Assembly (NCBI RefSeq): GCF_027409185.1
Contig: NC_084461.1
Location: 136,785,501 to 136,849,500 of the forward strand
DNA from: Cynocephalus volans
Lineage: Eukaryota; Chordata; Mammalia; Dermoptera; Cynocephalidae
Reading direction: 5' to 3'
Length of the DNA stretch: 64,000 nt
The notes beneath the pieces are model-generated. The model had not been told where the DNA came from, searched no databases, and was given only the letters and a program-made list of their open reading frames with translations. Within the stretch, counting starts at the first letter, position 1, and each line of letters begins with the position of its first letter. This document shows positions 41,921 to 54,761 of this stretch, one piece after another. A program made the translations under genes and the position numbers.

Positions 41921-44900
41921 GGGGGGCTTCGAGGACTCTTCCTGCCTGGGAAGATTTGACAGCAGTTGTTTTATTGGTTTAGATATTAGAGCAGAGAGAG
42001 GTGGGTTAATTTTGTTGGCCCGTGAAGGAGCCTCAATTGGGGAGGGGGTGATAAAGGGACCCGGCTCTTCTCTAACTTCTTCCTTCTAGGAACCCTGTTA
42101 TTCCTTCAAACGAGGAAAGGTGGCAGTTACTTCCCTGTCTCTCGCGGCCTCACTTTCTGCAGAGGTTCACCGAGCTAGCTGCTTCGCAGGCAGCCGTAGA
42201 AAAACCGAATGGGTTTTTCTGAGATGTGACAGAAATAAGGCCAAGGGCAGGTCTTGGGAGATGGCTCTTGCAGTCAATGTGACTGGAAGGGGAAAAAAAT
42301 AAATTTTCTTAAGGGTCGTTTCTTTAGAAATGCGGTGGTGGCGGGTGGGGGTGGGGATGGATATTTAAATTTAAATAGGATTTCCCCGCGCTTTGTGCCT
42401 AATTATAGGAAACTTTTCCAGTGTGATTTCACCACTTTTATTTAACAATTCTAAAGATGTGCCTATTGTCAACCAATTAAGAACTTTTTAGTTTGACATC
42501 TGTTGCTGCAGGCCTTAAGTGGCTGCTTCCTGATTAGGAATTGGAAGCGAGTTAAGGGGGTATTTAATATTCAGGTAGCCTCGCTAAGAGCTTAGATGAT
42601 TAACATCCATTCTCTTTTAGGACCAAAATTTTTTCACAGTTGGAGAAAATCAGAGATTGCTTTTTAAACTGAAAGGGAGCCTACTTTTTCACTTCTGATT
42701 TTACATTTGAAACTCTTAGTAAGGCTTATTCACGGGGCTTGAATGCCCAGAGATAGGAAGTGACCATGCCAAATACATACAGCACCTAAGAAGCTGGTTA
42801 ATTTCTTAAACCCATTATCTGATTTACTTTCAAGCCCTGTGCATAAAGCTTTCATTAAGTCTTTAATAAATAAAACATCTTCGCTGTCCTTTCTTCCAGG
42901 CTCTTCCCTCCCACTTGCAATTTTTTTAAAAAGTTGACTGTTATAATACATTTGCAGTCCTCGCATGGAAAGGTGCTGATTTTAAATGGTTGGGGTGAGT
43001 TAGTGGCTTTCTTATTATAAATTTCTATCAGTGAATGAATGAATGGAATTCTGAGAGCAAACAATTGGCTAGACAGCAAGGTGGTCCCTGATTAGGTCAC
43101 ATGTTGGAAAGAAATGCTTAATTCTAGGACGGCAATGAATCCATCCACTTGGAAGCACTGCCTACCCTCTGTGTATGTTGTTAGAAGTATTTACTTGAGC
43201 AGTTTATAATATTTTTCAGTCCTTAAAAAAAAGAAATTTCAAGTCCTTTAAAGTCCTTGGATGCTTTCACATCTGAATGATTTCACTGGTGCAAGTGGGG
43301 CTCCATTTACCCGTTTACCCCATTAGAAAACCTGTGTTGGGCTATGTTGATCAATGTTGATCATTTCATACGCATTGTCTAGAAGAGAGGCAGCCTAAGC
43401 CTAGCATTCCCAAAAGGTAATGCTTCTGAAGGAGTAGGGTTTTGAGGTGGAATCACTCACAATTTGTTTCAAGGTGGTGGTGTGGAGTCATTGTTTCTGA
43501 AAGGGATTCTGTTTCATTCTCACAGGCTTGGGCAGGAATTCAATTCCAAGTAACTGCTGTGTTACAAGAATTTTTAGCTGTTGCAGAAAGTGGGGGGTAA
43601 GGGGGGAGGTAACACACTGGAAAACTAAAAAGCACTATGTTACCACCCTCCTGCCACCACCCCACCCCTAAACAACACTAAGCTCTAAAGTTTCTGAAAA
43701 CCAGTGTGTACTTGAAAATGGTTAAGGAGAAACAGTGACTATAACAGCACCAAAAATTCAACTCAGGCAGTTTATCTCATTTTACATAGACATTGGCAGT
43801 GTTCTATGATTTATTAAGATACACTTGCAATATGCTTTTTTCTCTTTTAACATTTTATTAATATATTACATAAATAGGTTTTCTAACATTAAACTAAATT
43901 TGCTCTCTTAAAAAAAAAAGAAAAAGACTTGCAAACATTTCTCCAATTGACATACAGATTGAGTTTCCCTAATCTGAACATCCAAGATTTGAAATGCTTC
44001 AAAATTTGCTCATTGGGGCATTTAGGATTTTGGATGTTCAGATTACAGATGCTCAACCTGTATATAATCTGCAAATATTTTAAAATCTTAAAAAAGTCCA
44101 AAATCTGAAATACTTCCAGTCCCAAGCATTTTGGGCAAGGGATATTCAGCCCGTATTCCTGCTTTTTTCCTGGAGAAAAGTAGAAGTTAAGGATAGTATA
44201 AAGGAAAATGTTGGGGGAGGAAAGGACATGTGCCGGAGGTCAGAAGACCTAGGAGACCTTAGCCATGTCAGTTCTCCACTCTGGGTGGCTTTAGTTTACT
44301 CTTCTAGAAAATGAGATTGAGGCCAGTAGGGTTGCATGAGTTATTGTTAAATTCTCTTCCAGCTAGGATTCCATTATTCTAATGTCCTGACCTGAAATCT
44401 AGCCAAAGCTTTAGGAAATCACCTATTCTGCCTGTGGTTCTCCTACTAAGTTTGTCACTCTTTGTACTTGAGGAGCAGCTTAATCTCTCAGAGTTTACAC
44501 ACCAACCTGGCTAACACAAAGGACCAGCTTCCTCTGGGATACAGAGCGCACTTTGGTGTGCTTTCTTCCTGGAGAAAAAGTCATGTCCAGTAGTATATAC
44601 ATCAGTGAAGTGGGATTCTTTGGAACAGTGCTGTGTCTGAAAGTGCTATGAGAATTGAATCTGGCAAAGCTATCCCAATTCGTAACCATGTAAGTGGTTG
44701 CTTTTACTGGTCTAAGCTAGTTTTAGGTGTAAGGGACTGCCTATATCGATGCATCAGCATTTATTGACTACCCGCTGATTGCAAGACACCATCACAGCAT
44801 AAACTTAAAACTACTTATGACTCACTAATCCAACCACGTGAAAGTTATAATTCATCAGAATAAATAGTTTTTATTATCTTCCCCTTGAAAAGGACTGAAT

Positions 44901-47900
44901 TAATCAATGTTGATGTCCTGTCAGCTTATTACATAAACTCAAATTCAGAAGTCTCTCCAGAACATTTGTGCAACATCTGTTTCAATATCAACAACCCCAA
45001 GTCATTTATACAGGCATTCAGTTTCTGTGAGATTTTTGAGTGGTTCCCCTAGCCAACCCTGGTACTTACATTCTTAAATAAAAACATATTTTTCACATCT
45101 TAGCTGCTGTTGTCATCTTCACTTCACTAGTTTGCCTCCAGCCTATGTTAGAAAATCAGCGGTAGTATCCACCCTCTTTTATGTGGTTCCACCTTGTGAG
45201 AATTTCCCTATCTCTTTCCACTTCTCTTTGTGGATCAGATGTGAGGTGGTCCAAGAATTATAAATTGATACATGGAAATAAAGTTTTTCAGAGAGTTATC
45301 ACCCTAGAATAGTAGCAATAGAGTTATCACCCTACAATAGTACACAGTCTCTTCTTTCTTGCTTTCCACCTCCCCAGGGTAATGCATTCCAGCCCACTGA
45401 AGTTCATAACTCCTACAGATCCGAAAATGTCACATCACTCCCTGCTTCAAAAACGTTTAGGGACTCTGTTTTGTCTGAAGGAAAGTATAAGCTGTTCTCA
45501 TGCTCCAACCCCTGAATTTCTCGTTGTGCTTCTACATGGGCAGTCCCCGCCATAACTGACACTGCATTCCCTGGCCCTTCTCACTCACCCCTTCTGTCAC
45601 TCTCATTGGAAACTCTAAGTCTTGTCTCTCCTGCCCATCTGGAATACTTCCTGTCTGCCTACAAATCCTTCCTTCTAGTCAGGGGCCTCTATCCTGACTG
45701 TCTCTGCTGCAGGAATCTATCCATCCCATTGCTGAATCCATCCCATTTATTGTCTTTACTATTCAGTGGAGGCTTGGTTTATAGACACTGCCCAGTGTAG
45801 TGTTAGCACTCTCTTAGTGTGTTTTTCTTGTTCTGCAACTCAGTAGTAAGCTTCTAGAAATTATGACCCACATCTTGTTCTTCCTTCTGTCTCTCCAATG
45901 CTTTGCAAAGGAGAAAAGCACCGTAATTTGACAGATTACCTGTTGCTGTTTCCATGGAATTGGCAACTCTGACTTTAACTTCCTTCCCTTCAGGTAAGGC
46001 ACCTGTATATCTGCGATTTTCACAAAAATTTCATCCAGAGTGTCCGAAATAAAAGGAAGAGGAAGACAAGTGATGATGGTGGAGATTCTCCTGAGCACGA
46101 CACTGACATTCCTGAGGTAAAAGCCAAAAATACCAGCTTGAGAAAGCTGGAAGAATGGATTCTAATATGATCCTTACCTCTGGTCTGCTTTTGTGCTAAG
46201 AAGTAACTTTAGTCCCCTTTGTTTTGCTGTGGTTTATTTGAAAGATGAGTCATAGAATCACAGTAATATTGAATCTGAGAGCAGGAAGCTTGGAAATCAA
46301 CTGGTCTGACTGCCCCATCATTTTACAGACAGGCACAAAGACCCAAGGTCACATATATAGTTTGGAGGCTCTGATCTAGTGCCATTTCCAGTAGACCACA
46401 CTGCCTTTCTTCAAAAAGCCCCTGACAAATGCTTAAAATTGACCACAATGTCAAATTTTTAAAAAAATTTGTTTTTGCCTTTAAAGTTGGAGACTGAGAA
46501 TATTTGGTTTGGGGGAAGTCGTCTCTTCGTCTTTGTTCTATAAAGTGAAGGTGTAAGTTGTCAGTTCATACCAGCTCTGATTGTCTGTCACTCTGACTCC
46601 ATGGCTCCTAGTCTAAGCTTGTTTCCAAGGATCCATTCCAAAGTCAATTGTACTGGATCAGGGTTTCTCAGCCCTGGCACTATTGAAATTTGGGGCCAGA
46701 TAATTCTTTGTTTCAGGGGCTGTCCTGTGCATTGTAGAATGTTTAGCAGCATCCCTGGCTTTTACCTACTAGATGCCAGTCACACCACCCCCTTAGTCAC
46801 AACAATCAAAAATTGTCTGTAGACATTGCCAAAAGTCCTCTGGGGGTGCAAAATCGTCCTTTGTTGAGAACCACTGCACCAGACCAAGCTTCTCAAACCA
46901 GAATGCCACCTTTCCTTCAAGGTGCCAGTGTCTATTAGGTGAGGCTCCAGGAAGGAATATTCAATTTTCTTTCTACCTAAATTGTTTTCACTTAAGGCTC
47001 AGCAAAAGAAGAACTGTTTATAGTGTACATTGAATATTTGGTGCATGAATATTTCATAAAACAACCGCCTGTTAGCACTCAGAGTGAAAATGACTGTGTA
47101 GGAATAGAAAGAGTAGGCAGGCCTTTGTCTGCAGATATGGGAGGAACCTTTGAAATTCCAGCCCTTTCCCTCTGCCCCTCCCTGTGTCCCCTTTTCCAAC
47201 ATTGGTTTACAGTATCTTTCTGTTACCTTTAGCATTATTATTATTTTATAAAGAAATGGATATATTCAATTTCTAAGTGCTTTTCACCAAAAAAAAAAAA
47301 AAAAAAAAGGTTTTGAGGAATGTTTTGAAAAGAATGAAGGACCTTTGTCCCTCATATTGATCATTCATTTTGTTTTTAAGTGCTCTCCACCTGCCTGAAG
47401 CAAGAACATCTCTTTTAGAGGCAGGTAAAGGCAGCCCAACTTTCTGGGCCTTCAATATTTCATGACTGTGCAGCTTTCCTCTCTTCCTGTGTTAGAAAAA
47501 AATGGGGGGGGGGTCCCTTCCCCTCTGTTATCCAGTCATCCGCCGAGACCCTGACCCTAATCTGCTGATTTGTACATTCACTACAGTAGCTTTTGAGCTT
47601 TCTCTGGAGAGTTGTTAAGGATTCTAATACCTGAAGGCTGAGCCTAGGAAAGAAGTATGTGAGAATAATAGTTCTTCCCATTGCCCTTCATGCCCTTCTG
47701 TCCAGTCTGCTACCTGATTCTGGCATGTCTTCCTGCAGGATGTGTTTCTGGTTTTTGCCTTTGCTCTCCATCCTTGGTGTCCCCCACTAGCATCACCACC
47801 CCTCCAAAGCCCAAATTGATCATGTCTTTTCTAGATCATTGTTACAGTATCTCCCTCTGTGCCCCACCCCTCATCAATCTTCCCTCTAAACCGCCACCAG

Positions 47901-49723
47901 ATTCATTTTCCTGAAGCATCACCCTCCACCACCTGTGACAGTTCCTTCTGTTTTTCAAGACATGCCACTGTTCAGTCTCATTTTTTCAACCCACCACCAT
48001 TGCCTATGACCCAGTTTGTCTCCCCACTTTCTGTCCTCATAATCTTCTTACTCATTTCCTACTCTATTCCTCATTGCCTTTCTAGACCTGCCCCTCCTTA
48101 GCTTAAGTTTCACCTCCTCTCCCAGCCTTCTGAGATCAGCTTACCTCACTTCAGCCAGAACTCTTTTTCTGCTGTTATTTTTGTCCTAGCCAGTTACTAG
48201 TTCTCAATGGACCCTTTCTAAGACTTCTTTTGTAGCCCTCCCCATCCTCACCCCTACCTCATGTAGCACTAGGCACACAGTGGGCTCTTGCTGAGTCCCG
48301 GCTGGTCACCATGCATAATGTGTTTCTCCTCTTCTCTCTAGGTTGATCTGTTCCAGCTGCAGGTAAACACTCTACGACGTTATAAACGGCACTACAAGTT
48401 GCAGACCAGACCAGGCTTCAATAAGGCCCAATTAGCAGAAGTAGGTAGACAAAATTGCCCTCTAAAAAGAAAGAGCCAACACTGTGCTTCTGATGGTGAC
48501 CCTGCTTCTCCCCTCCCACTGTATGTGTCTGCTAATTGTAATCTCCTCCATAGCTCTGGAAGCAAGTCTCTATTCCCTCTTTTGCTTAATGTAGAATCTC
48601 ATAGCTTTAGACCTGGAGAAGACCCATTTCCAGTAAAGAAACCATGGCACAGAGACAGGAAAGGACTTGCTTTAAAATCACACAGCAAGTTGGTAGCAGA
48701 ATTGAGTTTGGAATCTCAGGACTTCTGATTCTAAGTCCTGAGTGTTCTTTTGTTTATTCATTTGTTTGAATCTTTTTAGCAAGGTTCTTTATAGATAAGG
48801 TCCTTTCTGCACATCAGGTGTGTCAGATTAATCATCCCCCAAAACTTCACCGATGTTCTGCAGGAGCTATTTTTCTTTCTTTGTTTTTTTCTTCAACTAC
48901 TCTGGTGTCGGTAATGGAAGTATTTGTTATAATGAATGACACCCAAGAAAGTTTTCTGCTGCACTGAGTTCTTAACACAGTTTGGAGGGGATTGGAAAAT
49001 GCTCCACTGGCCATTGTTTTTAGTATACTGACAGCCTGGCTTGATACTTCTGTCCTTGGCATTTGTGTGGGTGTCTTCTCATCCCTCTTTTTTAAATGTG
49101 TTTTTCTGCCTATTGTAGAAAATTTGGAAAATAGAGAAAAGGAAAAATACTCACAACCTAACCACTCTTTATTTCTCATTGTCTGTCTTTTTATCTGTCC
49201 TGGCTACCTTGATCCATTCAGATATTGAGGCTCACAGCCTGGTTGGTTTTTGGTCTTTCCAGCAGCTGGCCAACCAGAGAAGTCCCAATCTCTTCCTCCA
49301 TGGGCATGGCCATGAAATGATGCCATGATAGATGGTTGGTTGTCCCTGAAATAGAACTGTATTTTGTTAGTGTTGTAGATTAAACTACCACTTTTGAAAG
49401 CCTGGCAACCAAACCACTTAAACCCCTGGGGGAGAAGGGCATTCTGAGTTCTGCACTACTATAGAAAGTTTTGCAGTAGTCATAACTCCTTCCATAGCAC
49501 TGGAAGCAACTCCCTGTCCCCTCTTTTGCACAGTTTAGAATTTGTGGCCCTGATTTATGTGTGACTTAAGGGATTGGTTTTTTCCCCCACGTAGACTGTC
49601 AGCCGACACTTCAGGAACATACCTGTGAATGAAAAAGAGACCCTTGCCTACTTCATCTACATGGTGAAGAGTAACAAGAGTAGACTGGACCAGAAATCAG
49701 AGGGCGGCAAGCAGCTTGAGTGA
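41535..49723 (+). CDS. SAP30L: SAP30L, complete coding region in four exons (SAP30-like Sin3-associated protein)
   Basis: Exons 41535-41732, 45994-46116, 48342-48440 and 49595-49723 give 66 + 41 + 33 + 42 codons and TGA, a 182-residue protein. Human SAP30L, as I recall it, is 183 aa and differs mainly in the Ala/Pro run near residue 17. SAP30L is a nuclear/nucleolar paralogue of SAP30 that binds the PAH3/HID region of Sin3 and brings HDAC corepressor complexes to chromatin. Domains: Ala/Pro-rich N-terminus; C2CH zinc finger with C28/C29, C37, C73 and H76; basic NLS and DNA/phosphoinositide-binding stretch around residues 84-90; acidic linker 92-104; Sin3-binding helical domain about 115-180. 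All splice sites are canonical and every junction is phase 0. The start ATG is supported by family length and by GC-rich 5' UTR without an upstream in-frame ATG. The gene looks intact. Confidence 0.97.
43962..44158. mobile_element. MER2-like Tigger DNA transposon remnant
   Basis: It starts ACAGATTGAGTTTCCCTAAT and ends GGGCAAGGGATATTCAGCCC, the inverted terminal repeats of MER2, with CCAAGCATTTTGGGC inside. Internally shortened. Confidence 0.8.
45292..45347. repeat. 28-bp tandem duplication in SAP30L intron 1
   Basis: Units 45292-45319 and 45320-45347 both begin AGAGTTATCACCCTA and continue AATAGTA. One mismatch lies in the shared core, and the last five bases differ. Confidence 0.85.
45395..45790. 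repeat. L2 LINE remnant in intron 1
   Basis: ACATCACTCCCTGCTTCAAA, GACACTGCATTCCCTGGCCC and CCATCTGGAATACTTCC fit L2 3' sequence in the orientation of the 29150 copy. Degenerate. Confidence 0.5.
45994..46116 (+). CDS. SAP30L: SAP30L exon 2
   Basis: A CCCTTCAG acceptor and GTAAAA donor bound 123 nt. The exon encodes YICDFH (third Cys and the His of the zinc finger), the basic block RNKRKRK and the acidic linker [12 protein letters not shown]. Length divisible by three. Confidence 0.96.
46659..46876. mobile_element. MER20-like hAT transposon
   Basis: CAGGGTTTCTCA and TGAGAACCACTG form the inverted ends; inside are GATAATTCTTTGTTTCAGGG, GCTGTCCTGTGCATTGTAGA and TAGCAGCATCCCTGGC in MER20 order. 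Near full length. Confidence 0.85.
47680..48250. repeat. L2-like LINE remnant in intron 2
   Basis: C/T-rich sequence with CCTCACTTCAGCCAGAACTC and TCCTCTCCCAGCCTTCTGAG, in keeping with antisense L2. Weak. Confidence 0.4.
48342..48440 (+). CDS. SAP30L: SAP30L exon 3
   Basis: A CTCTCTAG acceptor and GTAGGT donor bound 99 nt encoding [20 protein letters not shown] and [11 protein letters not shown], the first helices of the Sin3-binding domain. Length divisible by three. Confidence 0.96.
48441..49594 (+). other. SAP30L intron 3
   Basis: 1.15 kb. A tRNA-less L3/MIR-like block at about 48590-48740 (CATAGCTTTAGACCTGGAGA, AAAATCACACAGCAAGTTGG). Otherwise unique. Confidence 0.7.
49595..49723 (+). 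CDS. SAP30L: SAP30L exon 4 coding part
   Basis: A CCCACGTAG acceptor precedes [20 protein letters not shown] and [14 protein letters not shown], completing the Sin3-binding domain, then TGA. Confidence 0.96.
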   Translation, partial: TVSRHFRNIPVNEKETLAYFIYMVKSNKSRLDQKSEGGKQLE

Positions 49724-49819
49724 GGATGAAGCAAACCTTAAAGGAATGAAGTATAATGCTTAGTGCACAGGTGATGTCTGCTACATTTAAGCCTGTAAAG
49801 ACTGTTAAATTTTATTGTA

Positions 49820-49825
49820 AATAAA
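49820..49825 (+). terminator. SAP30L: SAP30L proximal poly(A) signal AATAAA
   Basis: AATAAA follows TTTATTGTAA 97 nt after the stop codon, and a T/G-rich TTTTTGGTC comes about 30 nt later. Confidence 0.75.
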
Positions 49826-52800
49826 AACGTTTGAATGATGAATACTGTAAATCTTTTTGGTCAGGAGGATTATATTCTCATGATTCAGCATGTATATAGA
49901 AAGACTTTCTTTTAAGATGACTGCTGGACTTAAAAAACAAGATTATAAAAAGAATTAAAGAAAAACTATGTATCGCAGCATTCAACAAAGATTAAGTCAA
50001 TTCTACTAGAAATGTGGGATAAGAAATATTTTGGTAGTCACCTTTGTAATACCAGGCTACCACGTGTGAGACATAGCCCTGGAATAGCAGCAAGGTGCAA
50101 TTGATGGTGGGGATGCACGTGCAGACCCATCTGGACTTGCGTGCTGCCTGCTGGGGACATAGATGTCCTGCTGTGTTGCGAGCTTTGCCATTTACAGCAA
50201 ATCGGTTTGACAAGGTCCCCCTCACTATCCCTGTGCCTTGTATACAGTAGGTACTCAATCAGTATTTGTTGGCTAATTGAGCTGTCACTGACAGTGCCAG
50301 CCTTGTAACATCTGCTTCACAACTTCTTGTTACTGAGACCTCTTCCATTTCTGTTGCTTACCACTTAACTGCTAGACTGTGTAGGAAATCCTGATGTACC
50401 AACAAGGAGGTTTCAAATCAAATCAAACAAGGATTTCAGGGCAGTTGCATAAGAAAAGTTATATTTGTCAAGGTTCCAGAAACACTGATACAAAGACCCT
50501 CACAGGAGATGTCCTTTGCACACCCTTCTACTCTCACTCTTTGGGGTAAAGTTATGTATTATGATTTTAGCCAAGCTCCTAGGAAATAAATGCTTTAACA
50601 AACAGATATTTAGTGGTTTGGGGCTAATGTTTTCAGAAGTATTAATCTTTAGTTCACAGCCACCACAAAAGTTGCCAAGGACCATGTGATTCCTGCTCAG
50701 AAGTCCAGCTGTGGGACTGAAAGTCTGGCTGGCCTTGACTCCCTGGGCTGTGTTCAGCAGCAAAGCATGAGTTTGAGCAACAAAGGTCAGTGCCATCTGA
50801 TGCTCATTTTTGAGACAAATTTGCCTCCCTCTTAGGGATAAAAATTGCTAAAATAATTTTTTTAAAGTATTAATAATTACCTGATTTTTTGTTGTTGTTC
50901 ACAAAGTCAGATTCCTATCTAATTAAATCAGAGCCAGAGTATCCTGTTGAAACAAAGCTTTATATCAAAAAGTATACTTTTGAAAAATTCTCTAGTCAAT
51001 ATGTTTGGAGCAGAGAGTGTGGGTAGGAGTGTGTGAGAAAATGACAAAGGGTTTGGATTCTCATTTATGATCATCTTGACATTTACTATGGTTAAAGGTG
51101 TCATTTTCCTACTCACTTTCAATTCTGAGTTATTTCTTAAGCCTTAAATAATAAAAGGAGCAATGAACAGCCTGGCCTGGCAGAATTTCATAGATGGCTT
51201 ATTCTGAACACAATCACAGAGAAGTCAGAACTAAACCCCCACTGAACAGTGTGACAGAGTGTCCAAAGGTCTCAGTTCTGTGGAGCAGAGTACTATGCTT
51301 TCTGTGGAATGGGGACAGGGCTACCATGCTCACTAAAATTCAGTGTGTTCCATTGCAGCAAAGCTTTCACCAATGTTCAAAATGCATGTCTAGCAGATTG
51401 CAGCCATTTAAATTAAATATGTATAAATGAATGTACATAGAACATACTCTGGACTATGAGGGAATCCTATTTTGATATGAATCCTGGCTGTGGATGGCAT
51501 GTCAAGATGCTCTGTGAATGTTTTCAATCATTCAGATTCAGTATGTATTTAGATTGTTTCCCTACTTATAGCTGAAGGATGTTGATACACGTGTAGGCAT
51601 CAAGGAGGCTTATCAGGGGCTGGAGTTTGGGGGTAAATGGGGCCTGCAGGTTAAGGCATTGTTAACTTGCTCTATGGCAATGTACATGTCTTATTGAGGA
51701 AGAAAGTATATCTTTCTGATATTCAAACCAAAATTGTGGGTGTGTAGGTCATGTCAGTGTTTCTTTAACAGCAAATCTGTTTTCCCAGTTGAGAGAGTCA
51801 GAGTACATTTCTTTACAAGATGTGGTGTTAGGATCCGTCTGTTCACGCATGTCTGTGAGAATGCTTTTGTTCCAGAGTGAAGCCTGGGGAAACTTTTTAC
51901 CTTCAGCCAGATGCCGTGCACATTTGAGTCCTTTGTCATCTTTCCACTAAAGAGAGGAGCTTTTGAAAAGTAGCGGTTGTGGGTTTCTTTTCAACCTTTT
52001 AAAACAGGTCAGGTGAGAGAAAAGACAAAGCTGTTTGAACTTTATGTTTTTCTCTGTCCAGAAATCGGTTCTTTCATCAAACCACTAAACCACTTGCCTT
52101 AGCCTTTTCTGCAGTTTCTGATGGCTTTTCTGTGGGCAAGAGACTTCTACCTGTGAGAACTGGCCAGGCCCTCCAAAGCAACACGGTCTGGCTTCAGAGA
52201 ACAGTGGGGTTTGGGAAAGCAGTGCTCATCTTGGCTGCCTGCATTTTTATACCACCTGTCAAGGACTCGCGCTTCTCTCCACCTGTGATGTTGCAGCATT
52301 GCCTTCTCTCCTCTTGGTGCTCCTGAGCAAACTGGAATTTGAAAACCAGAACTGGCATTGTCTTCTTAAAGAGCACGGTTTGTGCCTCAGTCTGATATGG
52401 TATGATTTTTTCATATGCCTTGAAGGTTGTTACATGGAAATGTCACTATTCTGCCATTTATATTCCATTTTAAGATTTTAAAAAACAAACGGACAAACTT
52501 CTTATTTCAAGGAATAAACTCTTAGGTTGTCAGAAGCATGTGAAAAAGATCATAGCTGAATCTCAAAAAAGATTGAAAACCAAAGGATTCAAGACCGGTG
52601 TTGTAAAAGGAAGAGGAATTTCACTTATGTGTTATAGCTGCCAAGTTGTTAAATGTTCCTGTCATAGCTAAATTGTCACCGCTAGCCTTCCAGAGAAGAG
52701 ATATTAATAATTGTTTGCAGCTGGAATGTTGTATCTAGCCTTGGCTTTGGGCTATTTATTTTGTGGAAAGTTTTTTGTTAATATCCTGCGGGGCAACTGC

Positions 52801-52949
52801 CTGGTGGAAGGGAGAGGGTGGGAAAAGGAACTTACTTTGGGTCCTTGCCTATTGAAGTAGGCTTTCCAGTGTATGGATCCCTGCATAGTTGCTTTATGGA
52901 AATCATCTGAATGCCCTCGGTCATTACACTGACAAGATCCAAAAGTTGG

Positions 52950-53190
52950 GAAAGGGCCTTTTAAGTCATCCACTTTAGTCTCCCCATAGGTGCTGACATT
53001 CTGCCTCCAACAATCCCACTACAGGGTTGAGCAGTCTGGGCTTAAACACCTCTGAGGACAGAGAACTCACTACCTCATGGGGAAGCCTATTCTATCTTTG
53101 TAAACCTCTGTCTTTTCTATGTCCTCTGTAATTTCCATCTTAGTCTCTGTACATTGGGGGGTGGGGGGGCCACATGGAACAAGTTATCCA
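52950..53190. repeat. Ancient L3/CR1-like LINE remnant
   Basis: CTCTGAGGACAGAGAACTCA then CTACCTCATGGGGAAGCC and TAAGTCATCCACTTTAGTCT follow an old mammalian CR1-type 3' end. Confidence 0.55.
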
Positions 53191-54755
53191 TCTTGGCAAA
53201 GGACCTAATTTCTGGCATTGTCTTAGAGCATAGCATTTGTCTTTTGGAAAGGAGCAGCTAGGACATAGACACTTTAGTGTCCTGACTGTCCTTACCCCTG
53301 AGTATTGGTCTGCTTAGTTCCTTGTTAAAAAATGTTGATAAAACCCCATCAGCCTATGCTCACTTGTTCTTACCAAAGCCAGTGGAAGTTAAGGGGAGGA
53401 GGGGATGTTATCAGCCTGCTAAAAACTAACCTAAGACAGATGAGGCCTTAGTTTTGGGCTTGCCCCACAAAAACGGATGTTTGTGATGTCACTTAGGAAA
53501 AACTTCAGCTAGAAGATTTTAAAGTAATATTGCTTCACATGGAGTTTAAAGGTTCCGTGGTTGCTGAGGGCTTGTATCTTAAGATTCCTGTAAGGTCTTC
53601 ACACTGTTTTTACTGAGAAAACAAAGCATAAGAACTTGAGGGTAAGGGACTGTATGTATCAGAGAAGTGCCATATTTTAAGGCTGGAGAGTCCTTTAAGG
53701 TTGCTATTGTCCAATCCATTCTTAGAGATGGGGAAACTAAAATTCAAAAATATTTGCCTGAGATCACATGGCATTATTGGAACTAACCTCTAGTCCTCTT
53801 GACCTGTCCAGCACTCTTCCTACTTTCTGACTTGCAGGATGACCCTAATCCAGTCTAAAATAAGCTGCCCTCAGATTCTTGAGACCTTGTAACTGAGAAG
53901 AAGTTCCCAAGGCCATCCTGGCTCTCAGGGACTGTGAACCAACCTGTAGAACTCAAGCTTGAATGAAATGAATTAGGCCAGTTGAGTTTTGCAAAACAAG
54001 TGGTAGGGAAGAACAAACCTATAATTTAAGACCAACGTTCAAAAGCCCTAATGGAAGATGTAGTGTTGTCCTAGACATATTATAAAATGGGCTTGGTCTG
54101 TGATCTCTTGGTCAGACTTCTGCCTTCCAGGCAGTCCTTTGAGGTCCATAATTCAGCTGGCCCTGGCTCTTGGTCTCTGTTACTGAGCTGGGCAATCAAA
54201 TTGATGGACAGTGGAGCTCAAGATCATGCCCTAGGAAGCATGGCGCTTTAGGAATGCCTTTTTATTCCTGTCATCATATTAGACTTTCCAAGTTTATGGC
54301 TAGGAAGAGTAAAGTTGATCTGATGTTCTGAGATAGCATCCAGTCTGAGTGAAGGTGGGACCAGTCTATCTACAATCAGTTGTTTCATTGAGCTTGCATC
54401 TTAAAACACAGATCCTTCAGTTGCTTTCACTTAATGAACACATTTGCCAGTGACAGAGGGTTGCTACAGGATCCCTGTTTTACATTTCTATCATCTGTTA
54501 TGCCCATCAGACTGTATTTTGGGGTATAGGTTTTTTTTTTAATTTTGTAACTGCCTTATTGAAAAGTAAGTGCCCTTCCATTCCAGGCCTCCTCATATTG
54601 TACTTGTTTTCTACCAAATTTGGGGGATCATTTGTATTTAATTTTGTAATCTATGGCTCTGTACTGTTGAAAGGCTCTCAATTCTATGGGGTCTCTTTAG
54701 TATGTATTTTCATGTTGCACTATCACATAGATGGGATGGCCCGACTTTCACTCTT

Positions 54756-54761
54756 AATAAA
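54756..54761 (+). terminator. SAP30L: SAP30L candidate distal poly(A) signal AATAAA
   Basis: AATAAA after CACTCTT with GT-rich TGTTGTTCC about 30 nt downstream, at the end of the repeat-poor interval. Confidence 0.5.

Larger units (their letters stand above)
41733..45993 (+). other. SAP30L intron 1
   Basis: A 4.26-kb intron. It contains a MER2-like Tigger remnant (43962-44158), a 28-bp tandem duplication (45292-45347) and an L2-like block (about 45395-45790). The first 200 bp still belong to the CpG island. Confidence 0.8.
46117..48341 (+). other. SAP30L intron 2
   Basis: A 2.2-kb intron with an L3/MIR-like piece near 46250-46400 (ATTTTACAGACAGGCACAAA), a MER20-like transposon, a 20-nt A-run at about 47289 and an L2-like C/T-rich block at about 47680-48250. 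Confidence 0.8.
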
